Below the pieces are notes generated by a model. That model was not told the DNA's origin. It was given only the letters and a program-made list of their open reading frames with translations, and made no database searches. Below are positions 26,989 through 36,706 of a stretch of DNA of 64,000 nucleotides, in pieces. Location of the stretch: positions 44,931 to 108,930 of the forward strand of contig JAFTOU010000012.1 of the NCBI GenBank assembly GCA_017463615.1, written 5' to 3'. The DNA is from Alistipes sp. (GTDB taxonomy: Bacteria > Bacteroidota > Bacteroidia > Bacteroidales > Rikenellaceae). Every line of letters begins with the position of its first letter. The first letter of the stretch is position 1. Made by a program: the position numbers and the translations under genes.

Positions 26989-28632
26989 TTACTTTACAGC
27001 AAATGCAGTAGGAGTGCTGATAGTCTGACTATAGCTTTCGCCCGTTGGGGTAGTGAAGGTAACAACAATCTCCGAGTTGGCCTTCAGAGCCTTTGCGCGG
27101 AACATATTAGCGGCAAGGGAGAGGCGATTGGTCTTGCTGCTCTCCTTCTTTGTCTCAAAGATATTTGGCTTTGCAAATACAACCTTTGCAGCCATAGGGT
27201 CGCTATCGGTAACCTTCTCAACCTTAAGCTCTTTGCCATTCTCAGTAATTGTCAGCGTAGAGCCCTGCTCCCAAGCCCAGCAGTTCACATAGATATAGTT
27301 TGCGTACTTGCCCTTTGAGTAGTCTGTCTGGTTGCGCTGCAGACGACACAGATACTTAAGCTCTGCGCTCGCCTTGTAGGCCTTAGCCACCTCGTTCATA
27401 TCGTAGACACGGAAAGGAACCTCCGAGCCACCCTCTGTGCTATACCAACGCTTGGTAAACTTATCGCCCTCAAATGTGCAGACATAGAAGCCAGCATCTG
27501 CGCCATCCTCGCCGATATTTACGCCCCACTTGCTCGGTGTATTCCACAAATCGCCACCGATAGAGGTAACATTATACTCCACGATATTTGGGTACTCAGG
27601 GTGCACAAACGACATTGTGCGGTGTGAGTGGCCCGAGAATACCTTTACGCTCTCAAAATCTTTGAGAAGCTCTACCAGTAGCTCGGTCTTACCATCCACA
27701 AAGCCGTAGACCTGCTCGCCCTCGCCATTATAGGTAAACATTGGCGCGTGCATACATACAACCACAGGTGTACTCTTCTCCACTGTAGCCAAATCTTTAG
27801 CCAACCACTGCAGCTGTGCATCATCTACATAGAGGTCGTAGTTACGGCTACCAACAACACCCTTGGCGGTCTTCTGATTCTCCTTAGGCTCGTTCTTGTA
27901 GACGATATTATCCAGCATCACAAAGTGCACACCGCCACGATTCATTGAGTAGAATGTAGGACCAAAGGTGTTGCAGAAACGCTGAATAGCCTTCACATTT
28001 GGATTATCTGTAGATGCTACAGATGGGTCGTAGTCGTGATTTCCATGAATGCAGTAGAACGGCATAGGGAACTGACTGTCAGCAAGATGCTGTGGTACGC
28101 TCTCAATATCCATACCCGTAGCATACCAGAACCTATCCCAAGTGATATCGCCCAAGCAGACAGATATTACCCCTGGATGGTCGGCAGCTGCGCGGTTGAT
28201 TGCAGGCATAGCCAACTCTCTAAAGTGCTTAACATCCTCGCGCTTAGGGTCGTTGCAGAAGTGGGTATCTGAGAACATCAGCACAGAGAACTTGCTGTCG
28301 TCAATCTTCTGAAGCTCAAAGTCGTGGCGCTCCTTAACATCCGCCTCGGCAGTAGTGCGCGCCCAGAATGCAGGTCGCACAGAGTCTGCCATAGCAGGCT
28401 CATAACCCGATGGGGTAGTGATATATACCAAGCCGTATGGCTTTGTAGAGGCGATATTGTAGACGCCCCTCTCGTTTGTCAGCACAATCTGCTCGCCATC
28501 TGTCACAGCCACGCCAGCAACGGGCTTATTGTCGCACTTTACAACGCCTGTAAGGGTAGTGCCTTTAGGAGAGCAAGAGACAATCAGAGCAACGAGTGCT
28601 ACTGATGCAAGTTTAGTTAGTAGCTTTTTCAT
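26989..28632 (-). CDS. Calcineurin-like metallophosphoesterase lipoprotein (three-domain)
   Basis: The 547-residue product has a lipoprotein signal (LIVSCS, Cys near 20), an N-terminal carboxypeptidase-regulatory-like beta domain (about 28-110), a metallophosphoesterase core with SDTHF, GD, GNHDYD and GHSH metal-binding motifs, and a C-terminal beta domain. This MetallophosN-Metallophos-MetallophosC layout is common in Bacteroidetes exported phosphoesterases of unknown substrate. Its start overlaps the M20 gene stop by one base (TAATG). Confidence 0.88.
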   Translation of the reverse strand: MKKLLTKLASVALVALIVSCSPKGTTLTGVVKCDNKPVAGVAVTDGEQIVLTNERGVYNIASTKPYGLVYITTPSGYEPAMADSVRPAFWARTTAEADVKERHDFELQKIDDSKFSVLMFSDTHFCNDPKREDVKHFRELAMPAINRAAADHPGVISVCLGDITWDRFWYATGMDIESVPQHLADSQFPMPFYCIHGNHDYDPSVASTDNPNVKAIQRFCNTFGPTFYSMNRGGVHFVMLDNIVYKNEPKENQKTAKGVVGSRNYDLYVDDAQLQWLAKDLATVEKSTPVVVCMHAPMFTYNGEGEQVYGFVDGKTELLVELLKDFESVKVFSGHSHRTMSFVHPEYPNIVEYNVTSIGGDLWNTPSKWGVNIGEDGADAGFYVCTFEGDKFTKRWYSTEGGSEVPFRVYDMNEVAKAYKASAELKYLCRLQRNQTDYSKGKYANYIYVNCWAWEQGSTLTITENGKELKVEKVTDSDPMAAKVVFAKPNIFETKKESSKTNRLSLAANMFRAKALKANSEIVVTFTTPTGESYSQTISTPTAFAVK

Positions 28633-29990
28633 TATGCAAAGTATTTATAAAATAAAGGTATAGACTTGAGTCCCAACTCAAACTGGTCAAGACCGTAGCT
28701 CTCGTTAGGCGAGTGGATTGCATCCTTAGACAGACCGAAGCCCATGAGGATAGACTTAATGCCCAGCACCTGCTCAAAGCAGCTGATAACGCCAATAGAG
28801 CCACCCGAATATACTGGCACTGGCTTTACGCCAAACACCTCTGCAATAGCCCTCTCGGCAGCCTTGTAGGCCTCCATATCCGTTGGCGAAACATAAGGTA
28901 CACCGCCGTGTGTAGGGCGCACATCCACCTTAACACCCTTAGGTGCAAGGCTCTTGAAGTACTCCTTGAAGAGCTTTGTAATCTTATCAGGGGTCTGATA
29001 CGGCACCAAGCGCATAGTAATCTTCGCGCTCGCTACGGCAGGGATAATGGTCTTGCTTCCCTCGCCAGTGTATCCGCTCCACATACCGTTAATCTCAAAA
29101 GTAGGGCGTACACCCACGCGCTCAAGGGTTGTGTAACCCTCCTCGCCAGCTACAGTTCCAACACCGAGCGACGACTTATACTTGCGGGTACAGAATGGCA
29201 CGCGATTGAGAGCCTTGCGCTCTGCAGCCGAGAGCTCGCGCACATCATCGTAGAAACCTGGTATAGTTATGCGACCCTGGCTATCAACAACTTGCGACAG
29301 CATCTTGGAGAGCACCATAGCAGGGTTGTGAACAGCACCGCCATAGATACCCGAGTGCAGGTCGGCAGCGCCATTTGCTACAGAGACCTCCACGCCCGCA
29401 AGACCTCTCAGGCCACAGGTGATAGATGGAGTCTCAAGGCTGAGCATAGATGTATCTGACACCAGAATAACATCCGCCTTGAGCATCTTCTTGTGGGTTG
29501 CGCAGAACTTACTAATCTGGGTAGAGCCACTCTCCTCCTCGCCCTCAAGCAGGAACTTAACATTGCAAGGGAGCGAATCGGTTGCACACATAGCCTCAAA
29601 GGCCTTGATGTGCATAAACGACTGACCCTTATCGTCATCCGCACCACGACCATATATTCTACCATCCTTAATCACTGGCTCAAATGGCTCTGAGGTCCAC
29701 TCCTCCAGTGGCTCTGGTGGCATAACATCGTAGTGACCATAGACCAGCACGGTCTTAGCCTTTGGCGATACAATCTTCTCGCCGTAGACAATCGGAGCGC
29801 CCTCCGTAGCGATAACCTCGGCGCTATCTGCACCTGCCTTTACAAGGGCAGCGCACAGATGCTCTGCGCAACGCTGACGAGCATCGGCATACTCCGTAAC
29901 GGCACTGATAGATGGGATGCGAAGAAGCTCAAACAACTCCTCCAAAAAACGAGACTGATTCGCCTCAATATATTCTCTTACTTTATCCAT
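28632..29990 (-). CDS. M20 family dipeptidase
   Basis: The 452-residue enzyme has the zinc-site motifs VYGHYDVMPPEP, GRGADDDKGQ and EGEEESGS, the dimerisation/lid domain at about 195-350 and a late SIGVISCFEQVLG stretch. It belongs to the dipeptidase/carnosinase-like branch of M20 and is expected to cut dipeptides in the cytoplasm (no signal peptide). It lies 12 bases after glmM and is coupled to the phosphoesterase gene. The substrate is not known. Confidence 0.9.
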   Translation of the reverse strand: MDKVREYIEANQSRFLEELFELLRIPSISAVTEYADARQRCAEHLCAALVKAGADSAEVIATEGAPIVYGEKIVSPKAKTVLVYGHYDVMPPEPLEEWTSEPFEPVIKDGRIYGRGADDDKGQSFMHIKAFEAMCATDSLPCNVKFLLEGEEESGSTQISKFCATHKKMLKADVILVSDTSMLSLETPSITCGLRGLAGVEVSVANGAADLHSGIYGGAVHNPAMVLSKMLSQVVDSQGRITIPGFYDDVRELSAAERKALNRVPFCTRKYKSSLGVGTVAGEEGYTTLERVGVRPTFEINGMWSGYTGEGSKTIIPAVASAKITMRLVPYQTPDKITKLFKEYFKSLAPKGVKVDVRPTHGGVPYVSPTDMEAYKAAERAIAEVFGVKPVPVYSGGSIGVISCFEQVLGIKSILMGFGLSKDAIHSPNESYGLDQFELGLKSIPLFYKYFA

Positions 29991-30002
29991 TTTTATATAG
30001 TT

Positions 30003-31391
30003 TTATAGATTACAAATCTCGCTAATTTCTGCGATAAATCGCTGTGCCAAATCATCCGCCTCGGCAGCCGATTTTGCCTCGGTGTAGATGCGGATAATAG
30101 GCTCTGTATTTGACTTGCGCAGGTGTACCCAACTCTCTGCGAAGTCAATTTTTACACCGTCTATATCGTTCACATTCTCAGAGGAGTAACGCTGCTTCAT
30201 CTCAAGCAATACTTTATCTACATCTATAGCTGGTGTAAGCTCAATTTTATTCTTAGATGCAAAGTATGCCGGATAGGTAGCGCGAAGGGCTGTCATCGTC
30301 ATATTTTTCTTTGCCAAATAGGTCAAAAATAGGGCAGTACCGACAAGCGCATCGCGACCGTAGTGAAGCTCCGGATAAATCACTCCGCCATTGCCCTCGC
30401 CGCCGATAATTGCGCCAGTCTGCTTCATCATCGCAACTACATTAACCTCTCCTACAGCTGAGGCTGTGTAACTACCACCGTGACTGAGTGTTACATCGCG
30501 CAGCGCACGAGAAGAGCTGAGGTTTGAAACGGTATTGCCAACCTGCTGCGAGAGGATGTAGTCTGCAACCGCCACAAGGGTATACTCCTCTACGAACATC
30601 GTACCATCCTCGTTCACAAACGCCAGACGGTCTACATCGGGGTCTACAACGATACCCAAATCTGCACCCTCGCGAACAATAACCTCCGAAATCTCGGTCA
30701 GATTCTGCGGCAGAGGCTCAGGGTTATGAGCAAAGTGTCCCGTAGGCTCGCAGTTAAGCTCTACAACCTCGCATCCAAGCTCGCGCAGCAGCTTAGGGAT
30801 AACCACGCCACCGACAGAGTTTACAGCATCCACAACCACCTTGAATTTACGAGCGCGAACAGCCTCAATATCCACCAGTGGCAGGGCAAGCACCTGACGG
30901 ATATGCTCATCGTTAAAATCCTCACGCAGAATAACTTTACCCAAGTTATCTACATCTGGATAGCAGTAGCTATCGTCGTCTGCCAAAGATAGCACCTGCT
31001 TACCCTCAGCGTCGTTCAGAAACTCGCCATTCTCGTTGAGGAGCTTGAGTGCATTCCATTGCTTAGGGTTGTGCGATGCGGTGATGATAATGCCACCATC
31101 TGCCTTATGGGTTATAACTGCCATCTCCGTACCCGGGGTGGTGCACAGACCCACATTGATAACATCTACGCCACAGCCGAGCAACGTGCCCTCAATAATA
31201 TCTTCAACCATCGCGCCCGAGATTCGAGCATCACGGCCCAAGACAATACGCAGGCGTTTACCCCCGTTTTTATTGTGCATAAAGCGGGCATATGCCGTAG
31301 TAAACTTGACGATGTCAATAGGAGTAAGATTCTCTCCGGGCTGATTTCCGATAGTTCCGCGGATGCCCGATATGGACTTAATAAGTGTCAT
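30003..31391 (-). CDS. glmM: Phosphoglucosamine mutase (GlmM-like)
   Basis: The protein of about 462 residues has the phosphohexomutase active-site serine in ITASHNPKQWNALKL, the metal loop DPDVDRLA and the sugar-binding GEGNGGVIYPE and C-terminal phosphate-binding RKSNTEPIIRIY. The GlmM reaction converts glucosamine-6-P to glucosamine-1-P for UDP-GlcNAc and cell wall synthesis; phosphomannomutase is an alternative within the family. The ATG at 31391 starts the conserved TLIKSISGIRGT; a start at 31421 adds ten unlikely residues. It leads the operon down to the Omp85-like gene. Confidence 0.88.
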   Translation of the reverse strand: MTLIKSISGIRGTIGNQPGENLTPIDIVKFTTAYARFMHNKNGGKRLRIVLGRDARISGAMVEDIIEGTLLGCGVDVINVGLCTTPGTEMAVITHKADGGIIITASHNPKQWNALKLLNENGEFLNDAEGKQVLSLADDDSYCYPDVDNLGKVILREDFNDEHIRQVLALPLVDIEAVRARKFKVVVDAVNSVGGVVIPKLLRELGCEVVELNCEPTGHFAHNPEPLPQNLTEISEVIVREGADLGIVVDPDVDRLAFVNEDGTMFVEEYTLVAVADYILSQQVGNTVSNLSSSRALRDVTLSHGGSYTASAVGEVNVVAMMKQTGAIIGGEGNGGVIYPELHYGRDALVGTALFLTYLAKKNMTMTALRATYPAYFASKNKIELTPAIDVDKVLLEMKQRYSSENVNDIDGVKIDFAESWVHLRKSNTEPIIRIYTEAKSAAEADDLAQRFIAEISEICNL

Positions 31392-31425
31392 TTTTTTATT
31401 TTTAATAAAAAAGTTTTGCAAAATT

Positions 31426-31456
31426 TTTGAAATACGATGTAAATATATTACTTTTA
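31426..31456 (+). promoter_or_regulatory. Probable promoter of nucleoside phosphorylase operon
   Basis: TTTG (31426-31429), 19 bases, TACTTTTA (31449-31456); the -7 element deviates at its last position. It interleaves with the divergent glmM promoter. Confidence 0.4.
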
Positions 31457-31470
31457 TGCCAATTATCCAA
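31440..31470 (-). promoter_or_regulatory. Probable promoter of glmM operon
   Basis: On the minus strand TTG (31468-31470), 20 bases, TATATTTA (31440-31447). The leader would be about 40 bases. Confidence 0.4.
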
Positions 31471-31497
31471 CACTAAAACGATATAATAACGATAATT

Positions 31498-32382
31498 ATG
31501 ACTGAAAAGAGGACAATACCAGCTTCGGAACTCATTATGAATGAGGACGGTACAATATTCCACCTGCACCTTCTCCCCGAGCAGATTGCAGATATTGTCA
31601 TCCTTGTAGGTGACCCAGGGCGTGTGGAGATGGTTGCCTCATTCTTTGATACACGCGAGTGTGAGGCTGCTAATCGCGAGTTTAAGACCATCACCGGTAC
31701 TTACAAGGGTAAGCGTATGACCGTACTCTCTACCGGTATCGGCATTGGAAATATTGACATCTGCGTAACCGAGCTTGATGCCCTTGCAAATATTGACTTT
31801 GCTACTCGTCAGGTTAAGGAGACCTTCCGCCAGCTGACACTTGTCCGTCTGGGCACTTCGGGTGCACTGCAGGCTGATATCAAGGTCGGTGAGGCTATCT
31901 TCGCTCGCACATCTGTGGGCTTTGACGGTCTGCTGAACTACTATGCCGGCAGAAACGATGTCTGCGACCTTGAGATAGAGCGCGCCTTTATGGAGCACAC
32001 AGGCTGGAATGAGCTTCTTCCAAAGCCATACTTCGTGGATGCAGACCCTATGCTCGCAGAGCTGTTCAAGGATACCACCCGTGCGGGCATTACCATTGCC
32101 GCTCCGGGCTTCTACGCTCCGCAGGGTCGTTGGGTGCGCCTGCAGCCGCAGGATTTGCAACTGAACGAGAAGATTGAGTCCTTTGAGTTCGCTGGTCGCA
32201 AGATTACCAACTTTGAGATGGAGAGTTCCGCTCTGGCGGGTATGGCAGCACTTATGGGTCACCGCGCAGCGACAATCTGCACAATCATCGCCCAGCGTAT
32301 TGCTCTGGATGCTTGCACCGACTACAAACCATTTGTGCGTCAGATGATTGCTAATGCACTGGATAAGCTGGCAACACTATAG
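31498..32382 (+). CDS. Nucleoside phosphorylase (uridine phosphorylase-like)
   Basis: The 294-residue protein belongs to the NP-I nucleoside phosphorylase family. GDPGRVEMVA provides the phosphate-binding residues, VRLGTSGALQ the central strand, and FEMESSALAGMA the nucleoside-binding Glu-Met-Glu. It would split uridine or a related nucleoside to base and ribose-1-phosphate. It is longer than E. coli Udp because of an insert near residues 180-215. It lies 34 bases before dnaN and may be cotranscribed with it. Confidence 0.85.
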   Translation: MTEKRTIPASELIMNEDGTIFHLHLLPEQIADIVILVGDPGRVEMVASFFDTRECEAANREFKTITGTYKGKRMTVLSTGIGIGNIDICVTELDALANIDFATRQVKETFRQLTLVRLGTSGALQADIKVGEAIFARTSVGFDGLLNYYAGRNDVCDLEIERAFMEHTGWNELLPKPYFVDADPMLAELFKDTTRAGITIAAPGFYAPQGRWVRLQPQDLQLNEKIESFEFAGRKITNFEMESSALAGMAALMGHRAATICTIIAQRIALDACTDYKPFVRQMIANALDKLATL

Positions 32383-32416
32383 AAATTATAATTCAAACAA
32401 ATAAAACAACAGAAAG

Positions 32417-33541
32417 ATGAAATTTACAGTATCAAGTTCTGCGCTTCTGTCTGTACTCTCAACAACAGGCAAAGCTATCAACAACAAGAGTTCACTCCCA
32501 ATCCTTGAGCACTTCCTTATGGAGTTGAAAGATGGCGTCCTTCGCGTAACCGCTTCCGACTCCGAGACCACACTTGTAGGTACGCTTGAGGTAGATAATG
32601 TAGAGCGCGAGGGTATGGTTGCCGCTCAGGCAAAGGTGCTCCTTGATGTGCTTAAGGAGTGCTCTGAGATGCCTCTGACATTTGATGTAAACGAGGGCAC
32701 TTGGGAGATTAAGATTACATGGCACAGCGGTGGCTCTTCTATCCCTGGTGCAAACCCTGTAAGCTATCCTACAAGCAAGACCCTTGGCGAGGATAAGACC
32801 GAGGTTACCCTGGATGTAGACACCCTTATCAACGGTATCAACAAGACCATCTTCGCTACTGCTGACGATGAGTTCAAGCCGATGATGAATGGTATCTTCT
32901 TCAACATTGAGAACAACGGCATTACCTATGTTGCTACCGACGCTCGCAAGTTGGTTAAGTACACTGCCGAGTATGAGTGCAACGCTACTGCATCGTTCAT
33001 CCTACCTAAGAAGCCAGCAAACCTACTCAAGACTATGCTTCTCAAAGAGGAGGAGGATGTAACCATCAGCTTTGACCAGAGCAACGCTATCTTCACACTG
33101 AAGAGCTACACCCTTATCTGCCGCCTTATTGAGGGTAACTATCCAAACTACAATGTGGTTATCCCTGCAGCAAACCCTAACAAGATGCTCATTGACCGCG
33201 TAGAGTTCCTCAATGGCATCAAGCGTGTGGCAGTTTGTGCAAACTCAGCTACAAACCTTATCCGTCTGGATATTGCAGACAACAAGCTGACCCTTACTGC
33301 TCAGGATGTAAACTTCTATGTATCGGCAAATGAGACTGTAAACTGCTCTTACGACGGTCAGCCAATCTCTATCGGTTTCAAGTCTGGCTTCCTTGTAGAG
33401 GTTCTGACAAATATTGAGACTCCAACCGTTCTGGTAGAGCTTGCAGACTCTTCTCGTGCAGGTGTATTCAAGCCTGTATACGATGATGTTCAGAGCACAT
33501 CTACTCTGATGCTCATTATGCCTATGGTTATCAGCGCATAG
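32417..33541 (+). CDS. dnaN: DNA polymerase III subunit beta (sliding clamp)
   Basis: The 374-residue protein starts MKFTVSSSALLSVLSTTGKAI and shows three repeated clamp domains, including FEVNIENNGITYVATDARKLV-like central features and a C-terminal VYDDVQSTSTLMLIMPMVI end. It forms the ring that tethers DNA polymerase III to DNA. It is followed after one base by a DnaQ-like exonuclease, a sensible replication pairing. Length is normal. Confidence 0.96.
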   Translation: MKFTVSSSALLSVLSTTGKAINNKSSLPILEHFLMELKDGVLRVTASDSETTLVGTLEVDNVEREGMVAAQAKVLLDVLKECSEMPLTFDVNEGTWEIKITWHSGGSSIPGANPVSYPTSKTLGEDKTEVTLDVDTLINGINKTIFATADDEFKPMMNGIFFNIENNGITYVATDARKLVKYTAEYECNATASFILPKKPANLLKTMLLKEEEDVTISFDQSNAIFTLKSYTLICRLIEGNYPNYNVVIPAANPNKMLIDRVEFLNGIKRVAVCANSATNLIRLDIADNKLTLTAQDVNFYVSANETVNCSYDGQPISIGFKSGFLVEVLTNIETPTVLVELADSSRAGVFKPVYDDVQSTSTLMLIMPMVISA

Positions 33542-33542
33542 T

Positions 33543-34310
33543 ATGAAGTTAAACCTTAAAAGACCGATAATCTTCTTTGACTTGGAGACTACCGGTACTG
33601 ATACTACGACAGATCGCATCGTTGAGATTTCAATGGTGAAGATCTCACCCGACGGAGAGAAGACGATAAAGACCCGCCGCATCAACCCTGAGATGCCGAT
33701 ACCTGCCGAGGCTACGGCGGTACACCACATCACAGACGAGGATGTAAAGGAGTGCCCGACATTCAGGCAGATTGCAAAGTCGCTCAAGGCCTTTATGGAG
33801 GGTTGCGACTTTGGCGGCTTTAACTCAAATCGCTTTGATTTACCGGTGCTTGTAGAGGAGTTTTTGCGTGCGGAGGTCGATGTAGACTTCCGCAAGCCTC
33901 GTTATATTGATGTGCAGAACATCTTTCACAAGAAGGAGGAGCGCACTCTCTCGGCTGCATACCGCTTCTACTGCGGTAAGAATCTTGAGGATGCACATAG
34001 CGCAGAGGCAGATACCCTTGCAACATACGAGGTACTGCTGGGTCAGCTGGAGCGTTACGATGATTTGGAGAACGATGTGGAATTTCTCTCTAAGTACTCT
34101 ACTCGCAACCAGACTGCCGACTTTGCAGGTCGCATAGGCTACAACGAGCAGGGTGAGGAGATCTTCACATTCGGCAAGTACAAGGGCTGCTCAGTGGCAG
34201 AGATATTTACCAAGGAGCCAAGCTACTACGACTGGATGATGAAGGGCGACTTCCCGCAGTACACCAAGAAGATTATTACGGAGATAATGCTCCGAAACAG
34301 GAAGTTTTAG
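33543..34310 (+). CDS. DnaQ-like 3'-5' exonuclease with exonuclease X-type C-terminal domain
   Basis: The 255-residue protein has the DEDDh motifs: FFDLETTGTD (residues 11-20), the FGGFNSNRFDLPVL region, and HSAEADTLATYEV. The last 60 residues (FTFGKYKGCSVAEIF...YYDWM) match the small domain seen at the C terminus of exodeoxyribonuclease X-like proteins. It probably acts as proofreading epsilon subunit or a repair nuclease. It lies between dnaN and the LysM gene with 1-2 base gaps. Confidence 0.9.
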   Translation: MKLNLKRPIIFFDLETTGTDTTTDRIVEISMVKISPDGEKTIKTRRINPEMPIPAEATAVHHITDEDVKECPTFRQIAKSLKAFMEGCDFGGFNSNRFDLPVLVEEFLRAEVDVDFRKPRYIDVQNIFHKKEERTLSAAYRFYCGKNLEDAHSAEADTLATYEVLLGQLERYDDLENDVEFLSKYSTRNQTADFAGRIGYNEQGEEIFTFGKYKGCSVAEIFTKEPSYYDWMMKGDFPQYTKKIITEIMLRNRKF

Positions 34311-34312
34311 AT

Positions 34313-36052
34313 ATGATTAAACGAATCGGTATTGCCGCTCTGATGGCTATCTTCGCATGCGGAGTAGCCTCGGCACAGAGTGGGCAGACAGTCTATATAG
34401 GCGGTGCTAAATATACGGTATACACCGTCGCTAAGGGCGATACTCTCTACTCGCTCTCTAAGCGCTATGGCGTAACCACTGAGGAGCTGATGCAAGCAAA
34501 CCCTACGCTTGCTCAGGGACTTAAGGCGGGGGAGAATATCAAGATTCCGCAGAAGGGCGTTGCAAATGCCAAGTCCGAGAAGAAGAAGGCTAAGGCTGCA
34601 AAGAAGCTCTTTCGCAACCACTATGTCCGCAAGGGGGATACGCTGTACTCTATTGCCAGAATCTATGGCATATCTATGGCGACCCTCACTGCCGACAACC
34701 CAGATGTAGACCCTGCGCACCTTGCAATAGGGCAGATGCTCTATATTCGTCGCAGCGAGATTGGTACCGTTTCGGAGGAGCCGGAGATAACACCTACCAC
34801 TCCAGAGCAGACGCCTGAGCAGAGCACTCCAACCACTCCTACTCAACCAGAGGAGCCGAGCGTTGTAACTCCGCAGCTAACAACCCCTCCAGAGCGGGAG
34901 CAGGGTAGTGTTACTACACCCGAGGCGGAGGATATCGTTGCAGACTTCCAGTTCCGCACACTACTCCCTGGGGAGCGTGCAGAGGTTGCGCTGATGTTGC
35001 CACTCACTGCGGGCGAGCGTCGTCAGACAAACTTCGTGGACTTCTATCAGGGCTTCCTGTTGGCTGCCGACCATCTTCGTCAGCAGGGCTATCAGTCGCA
35101 CATCCACCTCTACAACACCGCGCATAGCGATGAGAAGGTGGCGCAGATTATTGATAGCGGCGAGCTTGAGCGTTGTAATATCATCGTTGGTCCAGTCTAC
35201 GAGGATACCCTTATCCCCGTTGTTCGCTATGCTGAGCGCCACTCTATCCCTGTCGTATCTCCGCTGGCAAATCTTACTCAGGCTACCGGAGGCAACCTCT
35301 TCCAGATGTCGCCACGCCCAGAGAGCAAGTACGACAAGATTAAGAGCCTATTTGATGGCAACAAGAGGGTAGTAGTTATCTCTGGCGAGAATAACGATGC
35401 CGACTTTGAGGATGAGGTTAAGCAGATGTTGGGCGATATGCCTTACACCACCCACCAGTATATCTACGAGCACCCATCTATCATAGAGAAGCGCGAGAAG
35501 GCTCGTGCTGAGGGTGCGAATGTTCCCCCTTCGCCAAGCGACCTCTCGCCACTGATGGAGAGTAGCGACGATACACTATTTATCATCCTCGCAGGTACAG
35601 AGGTGGAGACAGACCGTATCCTCGCAGCGTTAGCTTCGGCAAAGATTTCGCTGACAGCTCGCTCTATAAAGGTTCCGCCGTATGTAGTGTTTGGCAATAA
35701 CAAGTGGGGCAGATATCGCAACATTGACCGCGCGCTATTCTTCTCCAACAATGTCATTATGCTCTCTACATACCACACCGACCGCACACAGCGTGCAACG
35801 CGCGACTTTGAGGCCGAGTATGTAAAGGCCTTTGGCGCAATGCCGTCGCTCTATACCTATCGCGGCTACGATGCGGCGATGGTGTTTATCCGCTCGCTCT
35901 ATGGCGGTATGGACTCTACGCTTACGGGCCAGAGATTTGTTCCGCTGCAGACCCCATACTCGTTCACTCAAGATGAAAACTCTAAGGTGCGCATAAATGG
36001 CGAGTGGGTGAGGATTAACTACAATAGCAACTTTACCATCACAACCGAGTAA
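34313..36052 (+). CDS. Exported LysM protein with periplasmic-binding-protein-like domain
   Basis: The 579-residue protein has a signal peptide (cleavage near VASAQS, residue 21), two LysM domains (about 36-80 and 103-147) that bind peptidoglycan, a Pro/Thr/Glu-rich linker (about 155-205), and a C-terminal domain from about 215 resembling type I periplasmic ligand-binding folds (LpoA/LivJ-like). Together this suggests a cell-wall-bound sensor or activator, perhaps comparable to LpoA; that role is inference. Its stop codon overlaps the start of rex by one base. Confidence 0.82.
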   Translation: MIKRIGIAALMAIFACGVASAQSGQTVYIGGAKYTVYTVAKGDTLYSLSKRYGVTTEELMQANPTLAQGLKAGENIKIPQKGVANAKSEKKKAKAAKKLFRNHYVRKGDTLYSIARIYGISMATLTADNPDVDPAHLAIGQMLYIRRSEIGTVSEEPEITPTTPEQTPEQSTPTTPTQPEEPSVVTPQLTTPPEREQGSVTTPEAEDIVADFQFRTLLPGERAEVALMLPLTAGERRQTNFVDFYQGFLLAADHLRQQGYQSHIHLYNTAHSDEKVAQIIDSGELERCNIIVGPVYEDTLIPVVRYAERHSIPVVSPLANLTQATGGNLFQMSPRPESKYDKIKSLFDGNKRVVVISGENNDADFEDEVKQMLGDMPYTTHQYIYEHPSIIEKREKARAEGANVPPSPSDLSPLMESSDDTLFIILAGTEVETDRILAALASAKISLTARSIKVPPYVVFGNNKWGRYRNIDRALFFSNNVIMLSTYHTDRTQRATRDFEAEYVKAFGAMPSLYTYRGYDAAMVFIRSLYGGMDSTLTGQRFVPLQTPYSFTQDENSKVRINGEWVRINYNSNFTITTE

Positions 36053-36705
36053 TGTCTAACATTCCGACAAATATTCCCGAAAAGACCATTGAGCGACTGA
36101 GCGAGTATCGCCGCACGCTGCTCAAGTACCATCGTCAGGGTGTGACACACATCTTCTCGCATGTGCTGGCTGGTATTCACGGCATTACCGCTGTGCAGGT
36201 GCGTCGCGACTTGATGCTTATCGGCTTTACCAGCGATGCAAAGCGTGGCTACGATGTGGCTGTGCTGATAGATTTTATCAGCAATATCCTCTACGGCAGC
36301 AGCACTACAAATATCGCTGTTGTGGGCATGGGGCACCTCGGTCAGGCGATTACTAAGTACTTCAACAGCAAGCAGTTAAAACTCAAGATTACCGTTGCCT
36401 TTGATATTGACCCTGCAAAGGTGGGAACGACCATAGACGATATTCCGTGCTATGCGATGACCGACTTTGAGCAGGTTATGGAGAGCAACGACATCAGTAT
36501 CGTTATCCTCTCGCTGCCGGCTAAGGCGGCTATGGAGCTTGTTGTGCCGATTATCAATGCGGGCATTAAGGGTGTACTCAACTTTACATCCGCACCGCTC
36601 AACTTCCCGCAGGGTATTGTTGTTGAGAATTACGATATTACAACCATTCTTGAGAAGGTTGCCTACTTTGTAAAGGCAGCCGAGGAGAACGAAGCAAATC
36701 AGTAA
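36052..36705 (+). CDS. rex: Redox-sensing transcriptional repressor Rex
   Basis: The 217-residue protein has the N-terminal winged helix ending TAVQVRRDLMLIGF (about 46-59) and a Rossmann NADH-binding domain with VGMGHLGQA (91-99) plus the swapped C-terminal helix. Rex senses the NADH/NAD+ ratio and represses fermentation and respiration genes when NADH is low. No Rex box was recognised in this window. It is part of the dnaN-to-YhhN gene string with tight spacing. Confidence 0.94.
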   Translation: MSNIPTNIPEKTIERLSEYRRTLLKYHRQGVTHIFSHVLAGIHGITAVQVRRDLMLIGFTSDAKRGYDVAVLIDFISNILYGSSTTNIAVVGMGHLGQAITKYFNSKQLKLKITVAFDIDPAKVGTTIDDIPCYAMTDFEQVMESNDISIVILSLPAKAAMELVVPIINAGIKGVLNFTSAPLNFPQGIVVENYDITTILEKVAYFVKAAEENEANQ

Positions 36706-36706
36706 T